A DNA stretch of 64,000 nt from Bacteroidota bacterium (GCA_023389855.1 JAEWDZ010000004.1:1-64000), one strand, 5' to 3'. Positions 14,462-23,787 are shown, counted from the stretch's first letter. Notes: generated by a model not told the origin, from the letters alone. Numbers and translations are program-made.

Positions 14462-16351
14462 TTATTTCTTTGATTTGATTACTAGACGGTGCCCTTGTAT
14501 AAGTTTATTGTGGGGTATCTGATATGGCTTGATGATACCACCATCGATCGCTACGTCTTCTATTGCTGTATTTCTTTTGCTCCGATATGGTGCATCGATC
14601 TTTATTATGCTACCTGTGCCGTTGTCTATTCTTACAGCGTCGAAACAGGGAGCTCCTACCGTGTATGTTCCCTTTCTTGGAGAGACTGGATAAATGCCTA
14701 TCATAGAGAAGACGATTGCCGCGGATTTGGCAGCAGCTCCAATAGAAGCAGATCTTATATCTGCACTATTTCTGCAGCATTGCTTTTGTATCATGCTTAA
14801 AAGAGCTGTACTTTTTTCGCTATTACCCATATAAATAGGTAGGTAATAAAGAAAAAGATCGTTAATCGTTGGATCTTCTTTTTCTAAGTTGCGAGTAACT
14901 ATAGCGATAGCCTTGCTTAATTTGTCGTGATCGACTCTTTCTACAAGTTCTTCGATGTTATATGGTTTGATGATCTTCGAAATGGAGTCGGGTGTAAGGC
15001 TGTTGATATCCGCGTATTTACTGCTATCATAATGTATTTCGGCATTGCTGTGCCCACATTTTTTTGCCAAGTCGTTGAAAAGTATAATATCATACTCATC
15101 GGGATGATACCAACTGACGGCATTGAGAGCTGCTCGAAAAACGGCTTGTAGGTCAATATCCGTGAACCCTCTATTGTAGCTACTTACAATACTGACTAAA
15201 GATCGATTCTCCTGTTTGATACCCACGAGATTGCCGCCATATGTAGGATAGGTAGGAAAAGTACCGGACGGCGATGTTTTGCTCATTTTTATAAGCGACT
15301 TTATAGCATTGCGCTCTACTTCAGGAAAAACAAGAGCCATGAGGGGGTGTAGAGACAAGTGGGTTTCGCTCAAAAGATCCATGGTATAAAAATCCCTGTC
15401 ATCGTTGGTGAGCACAGAATCTAAGTCTGCACTGTAGTGCCGTCCATCTTCGCTGATCGAAATAGGTAGTGCCAGGGATCTATATAGTGCTGCGTAGAGC
15501 GTTTTCTTCTGTAGGGAGTTTCCTCCTTCTGTACGTATCCTTTTGAGACTGTTTTGCCAAATATTTTTTGCTCTTTTTGCTACTATATTATACTCGAAAT
15601 CAGGGATCTCTCGATGTAAATTTTGTTCGGCTTGCTTGATGCTAATAAGAGAAATTCCATATTTTATGGAGAGACTCCCAGTCTTTGATTTTACCTTGAC
15701 CGTATAATAAGATGATGTAGAGGATCCTCTGTATCGGACTAATGCTTTATTGCATTTAAGGTACACATACAGATTGGCTTTTCCTGTACCTAGTAATGGA
15801 TATACTATCTCCATATCGCCGTTTTTATTTATGCTTATCCGACATGCCCGATTGCATGGTGCTATTCTGAAGTAATGCTCGTTTTCTGCGTTGTTTTTGT
15901 AGTTGAATCTATAGATAGCGGCATGCTCAGAAAGGGCAAAGTCGACATTTAACTGCAGATCGGTGAGAAAGGTGTGGTAACTGTACGGAGTGTATGTTTC
16001 TCCCTTAAAGTAGAGCCGAGGACAGGGCCTATTTATCATATCCTTTTTTATAGGGATAAAGGAGATCGAGGGCGTTGCTGTAGTATCGGCATTTACCAAG
16101 GGAAGAGCATAAATATAAGGCGCATTCTGCTCCCTTTTACAAGGGGCTATCCTCATCATGGCGTGAGGAAGAAAAAGCAATGGTCCCGATGCTGTATTTT
16201 TGCAAGAGGCGTCGTTAAGGAAATGATTTACATAGCTCAAAGGGCTGTATGTTTTAGTATCGTCGTTATTTTGCATAGGACGACAAGAAAAGAAGACGAT
16301 AGAGATAATCGTCATCATGTCAAAAATGCTATGCAAAAAAAACTTCTTCAT
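14462..16351 (-). CDS. GH92-like lipoprotein lacking canonical catalytic residues
   Basis: A 629-residue lipoprotein: signal peptide ending IVFFSC near residue 23. It has the overall order of GH92 exo-mannosidases: N-terminal beta-sandwich, then an (alpha/alpha)6-like domain with IWQNSLKRIRTEGG, YAALYRSLALPISISEDGR and HPLMALVFPEVERNAIKSL, and the C-terminal GIYPVSPRKGTYTVGAPCFD block. It is shorter than usual (about 750). Where active enzymes have G-N-D/E-D-x-G-x-M-S-A-W just before that block, this protein has ASIGAAAKSAAIVF, so the aspartate base pair is missing. It may be a catalytically inactive glycan-binding relative, or a decaying gene; the frame is fully intact. It is exported and likely sits on the outer membrane. 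Confidence 0.75.
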   Translation of the reverse strand: MKKFFLHSIFDMMTIISIVFFSCRPMQNNDDTKTYSPLSYVNHFLNDASCKNTASGPLLFLPHAMMRIAPCKREQNAPYIYALPLVNADTTATPSISFIPIKKDMINRPCPRLYFKGETYTPYSYHTFLTDLQLNVDFALSEHAAIYRFNYKNNAENEHYFRIAPCNRACRISINKNGDMEIVYPLLGTGKANLYVYLKCNKALVRYRGSSTSSYYTVKVKSKTGSLSIKYGISLISIKQAEQNLHREIPDFEYNIVAKRAKNIWQNSLKRIRTEGGNSLQKKTLYAALYRSLALPISISEDGRHYSADLDSVLTNDDRDFYTMDLLSETHLSLHPLMALVFPEVERNAIKSLIKMSKTSPSGTFPTYPTYGGNLVGIKQENRSLVSIVSSYNRGFTDIDLQAVFRAALNAVSWYHPDEYDIILFNDLAKKCGHSNAEIHYDSSKYADINSLTPDSISKIIKPYNIEELVERVDHDKLSKAIAIVTRNLEKEDPTINDLFLYYLPIYMGNSEKSTALLSMIQKQCCRNSADIRSASIGAAAKSAAIVFSMIGIYPVSPRKGTYTVGAPCFDAVRIDNGTGSIIKIDAPYRSKRNTAIEDVAIDGGIIKPYQIPHNKLIQGHRLVIKSKK

Positions 16352-16403
16352 TTGTTAATCCAGTGAAAAGGTAATAATATAAAGGTCATTCCTTTGATTG
16401 CTA

Positions 16404-16411
16404 CAAATGTA
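16404..16411 (-). promoter_or_regulatory. -7 element upstream of the GH92-like gene
   Basis: Minus-strand TACATTTG. No well-spaced TTTG was found upstream, so this is a weaker prediction. Confidence 0.4.
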
Positions 16412-16501
16412 CGCAATTTTTTTATTGTATAGCTAGCAAAGATTTAAATTTCTCTTAATGGACTCTTCTATTTCTTATCTCGCTATCACTCAGAGTAAAT
16501 G

Positions 16502-16532
16502 TTGCTCATTTGTTCAATTTGCATTATCTTTG
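16502..16532 (+). promoter_or_regulatory. Promoter of the PASTA-rluD-ddl operon
   Basis: TTG at 16502-16504, 20 nt, TATCTTTG at 16525-16532. The ATG of the first gene is at 16573. Confidence 0.75.
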
Positions 16533-16572
16533 AAGTGGAAATATAAACTGATATATAGCTGCTACTGATACT

Positions 16573-17319
16573 ATGCCCAGCAATAAACAGGAAAATGAGC
16601 AAATAAATACGGTCGTAAATAATAACGACAAGCAAAAGAAAAATCGTAGAGGAGTGGGAAGAAAAACATTTTATCAGCGTTTTCCCATTTTGGTTAATAT
16701 ATTTCTCATGCTTCTGCTATCACTAGTTATAGTAATGCTCGTAGTCTATACTCTAGATCGATATACAAAGCATGGTGAAAGTGTAGAGGTGCCCAATGTA
16801 ATAGGTCTCTCTTTGGAGAAAGGTGCCGAGCAACTCGAAAAGGTACATCTAAAGTACGAGGTAGTAGACTCGGTATATAATGAAGAAGGCCTTCCTGGAG
16901 CCATTCGCGATATTGTGCCTGTCGCTGGAAGTAAAGTAAAATCAGAACGCTTGGTATTCTTAACCATAAATGCGACTAGCAAGCCTCAGTTAGCACTTCC
17001 GGAGGTAAAAGACATGTCTATGCGTCAAGCCAAAGCGACTCTTGTAGGCATCGGTTTTACTACGATTATGGTTAAGCACGTCCCAGGTGAGTACGATAAT
17101 CTCACTCAATGTGTAGAAGATAAAAATGGCACACTCCTTACCCCTGGTACCCGAATTGACTACGACACTCCTGTGACTCTTGTTGTCTCTTCGAATAGTA
17201 TCGATTTTCCCACAGATAGTTTATTTTCCATCGATTTAAATCAAGATTTTTCAACTCCTGCTGATACAACCAAAGAAAAAGCACCTGAGAACCTCACCGA
17301 AGAGGAAAAATGGTGGTAA
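16573..17319 (+). CDS. PASTA domain membrane protein
   Basis: A 248-residue protein: a hydrophilic Asn/Lys-rich cytoplasmic N-terminus, one membrane helix near residues 39-61 (LVNIFLMLLLSLVIVMLVVY), then two PASTA repeats at about 72-140 and 141-213, each starting with the usual P-x-V-x-x-x-S/M-x-x-x-A pattern (VPNVIGLSLEKGAEQLE; LPEVKDMSMRQAKATLV). The tail is acidic. PASTA repeats bind peptidoglycan fragments, usually in Ser/Thr kinases or penicillin-binding proteins; there is no kinase here. Sitting 5' of ddl in one operon supports a cell-wall role. Its stop overlaps the start of rluD by 10 nt. Confidence 0.9.
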   Translation: MPSNKQENEQINTVVNNNDKQKKNRRGVGRKTFYQRFPILVNIFLMLLLSLVIVMLVVYTLDRYTKHGESVEVPNVIGLSLEKGAEQLEKVHLKYEVVDSVYNEEGLPGAIRDIVPVAGSKVKSERLVFLTINATSKPQLALPEVKDMSMRQAKATLVGIGFTTIMVKHVPGEYDNLTQCVEDKNGTLLTPGTRIDYDTPVTLVVSSNSIDFPTDSLFSIDLNQDFSTPADTTKEKAPENLTEEEKWW

Positions 17320-18410
17320 TCTTTTTCGATTTGGACGATACTATAATGGAAGACATAGGATTTTGGACAGAGGAGGATGATGCAATCTCTGCTGATGGTA
17401 TACGCTATGAGCATTTTCGTCTTGTAGTTGATGCAGGTCAGGCTCCGCTACGTATAGATAAATTTTTGGTCGATCGAATGGAGCATACTTCTAGAAATCG
17501 TATTGCTCAAGCAGCGGAAGCCAATGCTATTTATGTAGGTGAAAAGCCCGTTAAATGCAATTATAAGGTAAAACCAGGAGATGTTATTACACTTCGTCTT
17601 CTACGTCCCCCTCATGAAAAAGGCATTGTGGCTGAGGATATTCCTTTGGAGGTTGTTTACGAAGATGGTCAGTTATTGGTGATCAACAAACCAGCTGGTA
17701 TGGTCGTACATCCAGGCAATGGAAATTTCACAGGGACGCTGGTCAATGCATTAGCATACTATTTGCGAGAAGATCCTCTCTATGATCCTAATAGTCCTGA
17801 TGTTGGACTTGTGCATAGGATCGATAAAGATACTAGTGGTTTACTTTTAGTCGCAAAGAGGCCCGAAGCAAAAACCTTTTTAGCGAAACAATTCTTCGAT
17901 AAGACAACCGAACGGACATACCATGCATTAGTTTGGGGATTGTTAAAAGAAGACAGAGGTACTATCGAAGGCAATATAGCCCGAGATCCAAAAGATAGAA
18001 CTCGTATGACTGTACTTCCTCCTGGTAGTGAGCAAGGTAAGTCCGCAATTACTCACTACCAAGTAATGGATCGCTTGACTTTTGTTACCTTAGTAGCATG
18101 TAATCTTGAAACAGGTCGAACTCACCAGATTAGGGCGCATTTTAAGTCTATCAACCATCCTTTGCTAAGTGATGAAAGATATGGGGGCGATAAAGTGCTG
18201 CGTGGTAGATCTACCTCTTCTTACTTATCATTTGCTCATAATGCATTATCTATCTGTCCAAGGCAAGCTCTTCACGCATACTCACTTGGTTTTACACACC
18301 CTCTAACAAAAGAGTTTATGCGCTTTACGATAGACGAACCTGAAGATATGAAACTGCTTATCAATGCATGGAGAGATTATACGAAAAAAGTAAATACCCC
18401 TAATATATGA
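17310..18410 (+). CDS. rluD: 23S rRNA pseudouridine synthase, RluD/RluA family
   Basis: A 366-residue pseudouridine synthase. An N-terminal acidic stretch is followed by an S4 RNA-binding domain at about residues 40-105. The catalytic domain has LVHRIDKDTSGLLLVAK near residues 167-183, whose aspartate is the nucleophile, and ETGRTHQIRAHF near residues 269-280. It modifies uridines in helix 69 of 23S rRNA if it is a true RluD. The ATG at 17310 overlaps the PASTA gene by 10 nt and has a purine-rich GAGGA just upstream; an alternative ATG is at 17346. It overlaps ddl by 4 nt (ATGA). Confidence 0.93.
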   Translation: MVVIFFDLDDTIMEDIGFWTEEDDAISADGIRYEHFRLVVDAGQAPLRIDKFLVDRMEHTSRNRIAQAAEANAIYVGEKPVKCNYKVKPGDVITLRLLRPPHEKGIVAEDIPLEVVYEDGQLLVINKPAGMVVHPGNGNFTGTLVNALAYYLREDPLYDPNSPDVGLVHRIDKDTSGLLLVAKRPEAKTFLAKQFFDKTTERTYHALVWGLLKEDRGTIEGNIARDPKDRTRMTVLPPGSEQGKSAITHYQVMDRLTFVTLVACNLETGRTHQIRAHFKSINHPLLSDERYGGDKVLRGRSTSSYLSFAHNALSICPRQALHAYSLGFTHPLTKEFMRFTIDEPEDMKLLINAWRDYTKKVNTPNI

Positions 18411-19405
18411 ACAAACGAAGAATAGCCGTTATTGCCGGAGGATTTTCGGGAGAAAGTGTTATTTCACGGAAGAGTGCGATCACACTGATGGAGCATATCG
18501 ACACTACTATTTTTTCTCCTTATCTGGTGATTTTGGAAAGAAATGAATCATCTCATGCATTGTCTTTTTCTGTCGAAATTCAAGAGAAGATTGTACCGAT
18601 AGATTTAAACACCTTTTCTTTCGAATGGGAAGGCGAAAAAATCTCTTTCGAGTATGCCTATATTACTATACACGGAACTCCAGGAGAAGATGGGCTATTG
18701 CAAGGTTATTTGGACATAATGGGTATTCCATACAATACAGGGGGAGTCCTATGTGAGTCAATTACCTTCAATAAATACATATGCAACACTTTTCTTTCAG
18801 GTAAAAATGTTTTAGTCGCCAAAAGCATTCTGCTTCGACCTTCAGATTTTTCGATGCTTAAGATGCATTTTTCAGATTTCTCCTTTCCTGTTTTTGTGAA
18901 ACCTAATAAGGGCGGGAGTAGTTTGGCAACGACGAAAGTACTTGATTTTGATGCTCTAGAGCCAGCTTTGAATAAAGTTTTTGCTATATGTCCCGAAGCA
19001 ATTGTCGAAGAAATGATTGAAGGTACGGAAGTTACTTGCGGCTGTATTGTTCTAAATCATAAAAAAATAATGCTTCCTCTGACAGAGGTTGTAGTTAAAG
19101 GAGAAGACTTTTTTACTTGGGAAGCCAAATACCATGGTAAGAGTGACGAAATAACCCCTGCTCGCATAGATGACGTAAAAGCGAATGAAGTTAAAGAGAT
19201 AACAGCTCGAGTAGCGGATCTATTAGAAACAAAAGGTATTATACGGGTAGATTATATTATTACACCTGAAGGAAAGCCATTTCTATTGGAAGTGAATACA
19301 ACGCCGGGTATGACTAATGAAAGTTTTATCCCGCAGCAACTGCGTGCAGCAGCCCTCCCCCTTAAAGATGTACTCACCACAGTAATAAACGAAAATTTGT
19401 CATGA
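18407..19405 (+). CDS. ddl: D-alanine--D-alanine ligase
   Basis: A 332-residue ATP-grasp ligase that makes the D-Ala-D-Ala dipeptide of peptidoglycan. The N-terminal domain carries AGGFSGESVISRKSA. The glycine-rich KPNKGGSSLATTKV lies near residues 165-178 and the VEEMIEGTEVTCGCIVL region near residues 204-220. The C-terminal metal site EVNTTPGMTNESFIPQQLRA holds the glutamate and asparagine ligands for magnesium. Length is normal. It overlaps rluD and the next acyltransferase by 4 nt each, so translation is coupled. Whether it makes D-Ala-D-Ala rather than a vancomycin-type depsipeptide cannot be fully settled by eye, but the core location argues for housekeeping. Confidence 0.96.
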   Translation: MNKRRIAVIAGGFSGESVISRKSAITLMEHIDTTIFSPYLVILERNESSHALSFSVEIQEKIVPIDLNTFSFEWEGEKISFEYAYITIHGTPGEDGLLQGYLDIMGIPYNTGGVLCESITFNKYICNTFLSGKNVLVAKSILLRPSDFSMLKMHFSDFSFPVFVKPNKGGSSLATTKVLDFDALEPALNKVFAICPEAIVEEMIEGTEVTCGCIVLNHKKIMLPLTEVVVKGEDFFTWEAKYHGKSDEITPARIDDVKANEVKEITARVADLLETKGIIRVDYIITPEGKPFLLEVNTTPGMTNESFIPQQLRAAALPLKDVLTTVINENLS

Positions 19406-20628
19406 TATCCCCTTTTGAACAAACGGATTGGAAAAAAAAAGAACCCATATGGAATCGGATTCGACCATACAGGGATGGAGAAGTAACCTTTGTATGTCAG
19501 AGACTTCTCTCAGATGATGTTTTTTGTACCTTTATTCGGAATATTTTTCCAGATACAGCAGAGCACCTGTTTGATAAAGTATCTCAAGTCGATACGATCG
19601 AAAAATTTAAAACCAATCTGTTGGCACCCATTGTTGAGATGCTTCTTCAGAAAACCTCATTTGGATGCGACCTGACAGGTAAGAGCAATATCGCTGGTGT
19701 TGAAGGAGCCACATTTATATCGAATCACAGGGATATAGTCATGGACTCCGCAATTCTCAATTATCTTTTTTTTACTGAAGGATTGTCTCTCCCACGTATG
19801 GCTATGGGAGATAATCTTCTAGTTGCACCGTGGATAGAGCCGATCGTTAAGTTAGCAGATGCTGTGATCGTCGAACGAAGCCTTCCACCTCGAGAATTTT
19901 TGCTTTCCTCTTCAGTATTTTCTACTCTCCTGCACTATAGCATCGAAATTGAAAAAAAATACATTTGGATTGCCCAAAGAGAGGGACGTGCAAAAGATGC
20001 CAATGATAGGACACAACCAGCTTTACTCAAGATGATGGCACTAGCCAATCGAGAATGTCCGTATAAAGAGTTACGATCTCTAAATATTGTTCCTCTGTCG
20101 ATTTCTTATGAATACGATCCTTGTGATTACCTCAAAGCAAAGGAGTTATACGCTCGAGAAACACTTGGTACGTATACTAAGAAAGAGGGGGAAGATTATA
20201 ACAGCATGAAAAATGGTGTTTTGGGATACAAGGGGAGAATTCATTTTGATATAGCTCGTCCTTTGAATGACATCTTGGATGACGAACTTGAAAAGAATGG
20301 AAACGAATGGATTGGTAAGCCTGCTCTCTTTTTTGACAAGATCGCTTCAATAATAGACCGTTCTATCCATGCACGATATCGACTGTATCCCGGCAATTAT
20401 GTAGCTGATGATCTCTTGAATAACAGTTCTCTGTCGTTGATGAATGGACATTATAGTCAAAAAGACAAAGATGCATTTATCCATTATATTGATGAGAGAG
20501 TTGCTCTTGCGGCACCTTTTGATAGTATCGAAGAGAAAGCAATTCGACAGCTACTATTACTTCAGTATGCTAATCCCTTGCGTAACTATCGCTCTGCAAC
20601 AGAGACTTTTGAGAATAAAACAATATAA
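19402..20628 (+). CDS. PlsC-type acyltransferase
   Basis: A 408-residue protein of the glycerol/1-acyl-glycerol-3-phosphate acyltransferase superfamily. The catalytic region is FISNHRDIVMDSAIL near residues 110-124, with the catalytic histidine of the usual HX4D motif; here the nearest acids give H-R-D and H-x5-D. I recall the NHRDIVLD version in a Bacteroidetes family. WIAQREGRAKD near residues 192-202 fits the P/EGxR substrate-binding motif. A long C-terminal part of about 180 residues has no recognised domain. It overlaps ddl by 4 nt. The acyl acceptor may be a glycerophospholipid precursor or another membrane lipid; this is not resolved. Confidence 0.82.
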   Translation: MISPFEQTDWKKKEPIWNRIRPYRDGEVTFVCQRLLSDDVFCTFIRNIFPDTAEHLFDKVSQVDTIEKFKTNLLAPIVEMLLQKTSFGCDLTGKSNIAGVEGATFISNHRDIVMDSAILNYLFFTEGLSLPRMAMGDNLLVAPWIEPIVKLADAVIVERSLPPREFLLSSSVFSTLLHYSIEIEKKYIWIAQREGRAKDANDRTQPALLKMMALANRECPYKELRSLNIVPLSISYEYDPCDYLKAKELYARETLGTYTKKEGEDYNSMKNGVLGYKGRIHFDIARPLNDILDDELEKNGNEWIGKPALFFDKIASIIDRSIHARYRLYPGNYVADDLLNNSSLSLMNGHYSQKDKDAFIHYIDERVALAAPFDSIEEKAIRQLLLLQYANPLRNYRSATETFENKTI

Positions 20629-20642
20629 TCTTACCCGATATT

Positions 20643-21950
20643 ATGATCGATAAAAAACTGTATGATAGTCGTTTGGTGACGATGGATGAGGCTATTGATG
20701 AGGCTTTATTTCCTCATGCTAATGTAGTACTGGGAGGAGGGGTAGCTACTCCCGATGCTTTTACAGAAGCTATTTATAGAAAAAGAGAGACAATTCCGTT
20801 TTTTAACCTTTTCACGGTAATCTACTTTGGTAATTGCGAGCATCTTCGCCCTGAAATGAGGGGAAAAATACGACCTGTTGTCAACTTTATGGAGGCTCAA
20901 GCTCGTAAAGCTTATGCCGAGGGATTACTAGATTTTATTCCCTGTCATTTTCACGAGGTCCCTTCGCTTTTTAGAGAAGGGTATTTCCCCGTTGATATAG
21001 CTGTCGTTCATGTATCTCTCCCCGACGAAAATGGCTTATGCTCTTTTGGACTTGCTTGCGATTATACTAAGCCGGCGGCTGATAATGCTAAAGTAATCAT
21101 AGCTGAACTAAACCCTCACATGCCACGTGTAGGCGGAGCTGAAAACACTATTCATATAAAAGATATAGACTATATTGTCGAAGTCAATAGGCCTATTCGC
21201 ACGGTACCCCAAGCAGAAGTGGGTGAAATAGAAAAACGAATAGGTCAATACTGTGCCAGTTTAGTCAAAGATGGTGCAACTCTTCAGTTGGGCATTGGAG
21301 CCATTCCCGATGCCGTTCTCTTCAATTTGGAAGATCGTAAGGATCTTGGGATCCATACAGAAATGTTCTCCGATGGTGTGATGAACTTAGTACAAAAAGG
21401 TGTGGTGACAGGGAATTGCAAAAATATAGAAAAGAGTAAAGTCGTAACAGCATTTATTACAGGAACAAAAGATCTTTATGACTTTGTTAATGACAATCCT
21501 GATATTCTACTAAAACCTGTAGATTTTACTAATGACCCCTATATTATCGGTCAGATAGACAATTTTGTATCTATCAACAGCGCTATAGAGATAGATTTAT
21601 ATGGTCAAGTCACAGCCGAAAGTATTGGTTACCGTCTTTTTAGCGGTTCTGGCGGTCAAGTCGATTTTCTACGTGGAGTGAAAAGAAGTAAGGGTGGAAT
21701 TTCTATTATTGCTTTACCTTCTACTGCTGCTAAAGGAAGGGTTTCCCGTATTGTTCCCTGCTTGCAGGAAGGATCAATAGTAACGTCTGGTCGAAACGAA
21801 GTTGACTATATTGTTACCGAATACGGTATAGCAAAACTCAAAGGAAAGACAATGAGTGAGCGAGCAAAAGCTCTTATCGATATTGCCCATCCGGACTTCC
21901 GAGAAGACTTGATTAAGGCCGCAAAAAATATGATTGGATACTTTGCGTAA
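20643..21950 (+). CDS. Acetyl-CoA hydrolase/CoA transferase family protein (4-hydroxybutyrate CoA-transferase-like)
   Basis: A 435-residue two-domain CoA transferase. The catalytic glutamate lies in HTEMFSDGVMNLV near residues 239-251; the CoA-binding glycine loops include LQLGIGAIPDAV near residues 218-229 and SGSGGQVDFLRGV near residues 334-346. It resembles AbfT/Cat2-type enzymes that move CoA between acetyl-CoA and 4-hydroxybutyrate or butyrate. That would fit amino-acid fermentation to butyrate in Porphyromonas, but the substrate cannot be set by sequence alone. It follows the acyltransferase by 14 nt and closes the operon begun by the PASTA gene. Confidence 0.88.
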   Translation: MIDKKLYDSRLVTMDEAIDEALFPHANVVLGGGVATPDAFTEAIYRKRETIPFFNLFTVIYFGNCEHLRPEMRGKIRPVVNFMEAQARKAYAEGLLDFIPCHFHEVPSLFREGYFPVDIAVVHVSLPDENGLCSFGLACDYTKPAADNAKVIIAELNPHMPRVGGAENTIHIKDIDYIVEVNRPIRTVPQAEVGEIEKRIGQYCASLVKDGATLQLGIGAIPDAVLFNLEDRKDLGIHTEMFSDGVMNLVQKGVVTGNCKNIEKSKVVTAFITGTKDLYDFVNDNPDILLKPVDFTNDPYIIGQIDNFVSINSAIEIDLYGQVTAESIGYRLFSGSGGQVDFLRGVKRSKGGISIIALPSTAAKGRVSRIVPCLQEGSIVTSGRNEVDYIVTEYGIAKLKGKTMSERAKALIDIAHPDFREDLIKAAKNMIGYFA

Positions 21951-22011
21951 TTGCCGATTACCTCTTTGGTCACTTACATATTAAATAGCAAGAAAGTTTT
22001 TTGAGTATTAT

Positions 22012-22042
22012 TTTGTCAAATTCCTTTTTTTTGTTATCTTTG
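22012..22042 (+). promoter_or_regulatory. Promoter of the small HTH gene
   Basis: TTTG at 22012-22015, 19 nt, TATCTTTG at 22035-22042: an almost ideal promoter. The ATG is at 22116 with a leader of about 70 nt. Confidence 0.82.
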
Positions 22043-22115
22043 ATAGCGGAAGGCACGGTAGCGTAGTAGCCTTCACATAAAGTATTAAGTTTTATACCCT
22101 ATAATTTTCAGAGTT

Positions 22116-22379
22116 ATGAGTAGAACAATCACATTCAATCAACTGAGAAAAGTTAAAGATGCCTTACCTGATGGTTCTATGCATCGTATAGCCGAAGAAT
22201 TGAATCTCGATGTAGAGACTGTTCGTAATTATTTTGGCGGAGATAATTATGAATTAGGCAAAAGTGTCGGTCTGCATATTGAGCCAGGCCCTGATGGAGG
22301 GGTCGTTGAAATCAGTGATACGACAATATTGGACAAAGCTCTTCTTATCATTGGAGAGATTGTGATGCTGAAGGATTAG
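22116..22379 (+). CDS. Small helix-turn-helix DNA-binding protein
   Basis: An 87-residue protein whose first half (residues 7-40) includes LPDGSMHRIAEELNLDVETV, a helix-turn-helix layout with A-E-E-L as the second helix and V-E-T-V-R-N-Y-F as the recognition helix. The second half has a short beta-rich piece PGPDGGVVEISD and a C-terminal hydrophobic helix. Similar proteins are conserved in Bacteroidales as hypothetical DNA-binding proteins. It has its own strong promoter and terminator, so it is monocistronic. No target is visible. Confidence 0.75.
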   Translation: MSRTITFNQLRKVKDALPDGSMHRIAEELNLDVETVRNYFGGDNYELGKSVGLHIEPGPDGGVVEISDTTILDKALLIIGEIVMLKD

Positions 22380-22394
22380 CACACGCTATTTTAC

Positions 22395-22418
22395 GATAGA
22401 TCTTATCTATCTTTTTTT
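22395..22418 (+). terminator. Terminator of the small HTH gene
   Basis: GATAGA (22395-22400) and TCTATC (22406-22411) form a 6-bp stem with a 5-nt loop followed by seven T residues. Confidence 0.8.
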
Positions 22419-22593
22419 ACACTAATGAAGACGATCACTTCATATTAAGAAGATGTATCATGCTTCTTTAGTTATATGATACTAAGAATGAAAAAGGGTC
22501 ACTCGTCCTCATGCCTCTGGGTTCTGAAGAAGAGGGATCCTTTTATTCTTTCCTTTATTTATTGTAGCCCGCGTTACATAAACAGACAAATAC

Positions 22594-23787
22594 ATGAAAA
22601 ACGACACGAACAAAAAAACAGAAGAAAACAACTTGAGTGAAGACAAGTTAGTTACCCTTGCTATACACACATACGAAAAAGCAGAAATTTTAAAAAGCAT
22701 CCTCGAAAATGCTGGGATAGAGGCTATTCTAACGAATGTCAATCAGTTGACGCCCATCTTTTCTGCTGGTGTAAGGATAAAAATCAAAGAGAAAGATTTA
22801 CTTAGAGCCTTGGATATTGTCGAACACGCCGATTGGAACAAGGATGAGATTTATGCCGAATTAAACTATTTAGATCGCTATCGAAAGGGCGCAAAGCAAT
22901 ATGGATATGTCCTTTTACCCGTTGATTTTAGTGACTTTACTCCAAAAATCGTTACATTGGGATTCAAATTTGCCGCTCGAAGAGGCTTAGATGTTGTCAT
23001 ACAACATGCCTACTTTTCTCAATATTTTGCTATGGCTCCATTAGTTATGAACAATGTAATGGACTATCATGATAGACGCGAATTAAATATGCGACGAGAA
23101 TATGAGCAGGCAACGAAAAAAATGGAAGACCTGAAAACCCAAATTGATACTAAAATCAAGGAGGGGAGTCTTCCTGCGGTTTCCTATCAGACCGTATTAC
23201 GAGATGGGCATCCAGAAGATTTTATTTTATCTACTATCAAACAGGCCCCACCTACGATTGTAATCATGGGTACACGAGGTAAAAGTAAAAGAAACGAAGA
23301 CCTTATAGGCTCTGTGGCAGCAGAAATAGTAGATAGTGCCAAAGTACCTGTACTGGTGGTACCTGAGGATGCTTTAATAGATGATTTGATGGATGTGAAA
23401 AATGTAGGTGTTGCTACTTCTTTTGATCAGCGAGATCTCGTTCTGTTTGATAGGATGATGCATCTTTTTAAACCATTGTCTCCCCATTATTATCTTTTCA
23501 ATGTCACGCGCATGGAGCGTGAAATTGGAGAAATGGAACTAAAAATGATGGCATCGCATCATAAAGAACATTACCCCGATGCTGAAATTGAGTTTGCGCG
23601 CTTGCAAGAAGGGAACTTCTCTGAAGCTATGGACGACTTCTTAACGCGTAGACGCATCGATCTTATTGTTATCAATTCGTATAGACGGAATATTTTTGCT
23701 CGCTTCTTCAATCCAGGAATTGCAAGGCGCATGCTTTTTCACACGAAAACACCTTTACTAGTTATGCCAAGTCGTAGCCTAAGATAG
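22594..23787 (+). CDS. DUF2007 domain fused to tandem universal stress domains
   Basis: A 397-residue cytoplasmic protein. Residues about 20-78 (LVTLAIHTYEKAEILKSIL and the region after it) resemble the DUF2007 putative signal-transducing domain, a ferredoxin-like fold. Residues about 98-252 form a first Usp domain, opening YVLLPVDFSDF and ending with GTRGKSKRNEDLIGSVAAE, which matches the ATP-binding G-x2-G-x9-G-S pattern. Residues 260-397 form a second, more diverged Usp domain without that glycine loop. One ATP-binding and one degenerate half is typical of tandem Usps. The DUF2007 fusion is less usual. The 214-nt leader region before it contains several possible hairpins. It ends at a bidirectional terminator facing flavodoxin 2. 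Confidence 0.85.
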   Translation: MKNDTNKKTEENNLSEDKLVTLAIHTYEKAEILKSILENAGIEAILTNVNQLTPIFSAGVRIKIKEKDLLRALDIVEHADWNKDEIYAELNYLDRYRKGAKQYGYVLLPVDFSDFTPKIVTLGFKFAARRGLDVVIQHAYFSQYFAMAPLVMNNVMDYHDRRELNMRREYEQATKKMEDLKTQIDTKIKEGSLPAVSYQTVLRDGHPEDFILSTIKQAPPTIVIMGTRGKSKRNEDLIGSVAAEIVDSAKVPVLVVPEDALIDDLMDVKNVGVATSFDQRDLVLFDRMMHLFKPLSPHYYLFNVTRMEREIGEMELKMMASHHKEHYPDAEIEFARLQEGNFSEAMDDFLTRRRIDLIVINSYRRNIFARFFNPGIARRMLFHTKTPLLVMPSRSLR

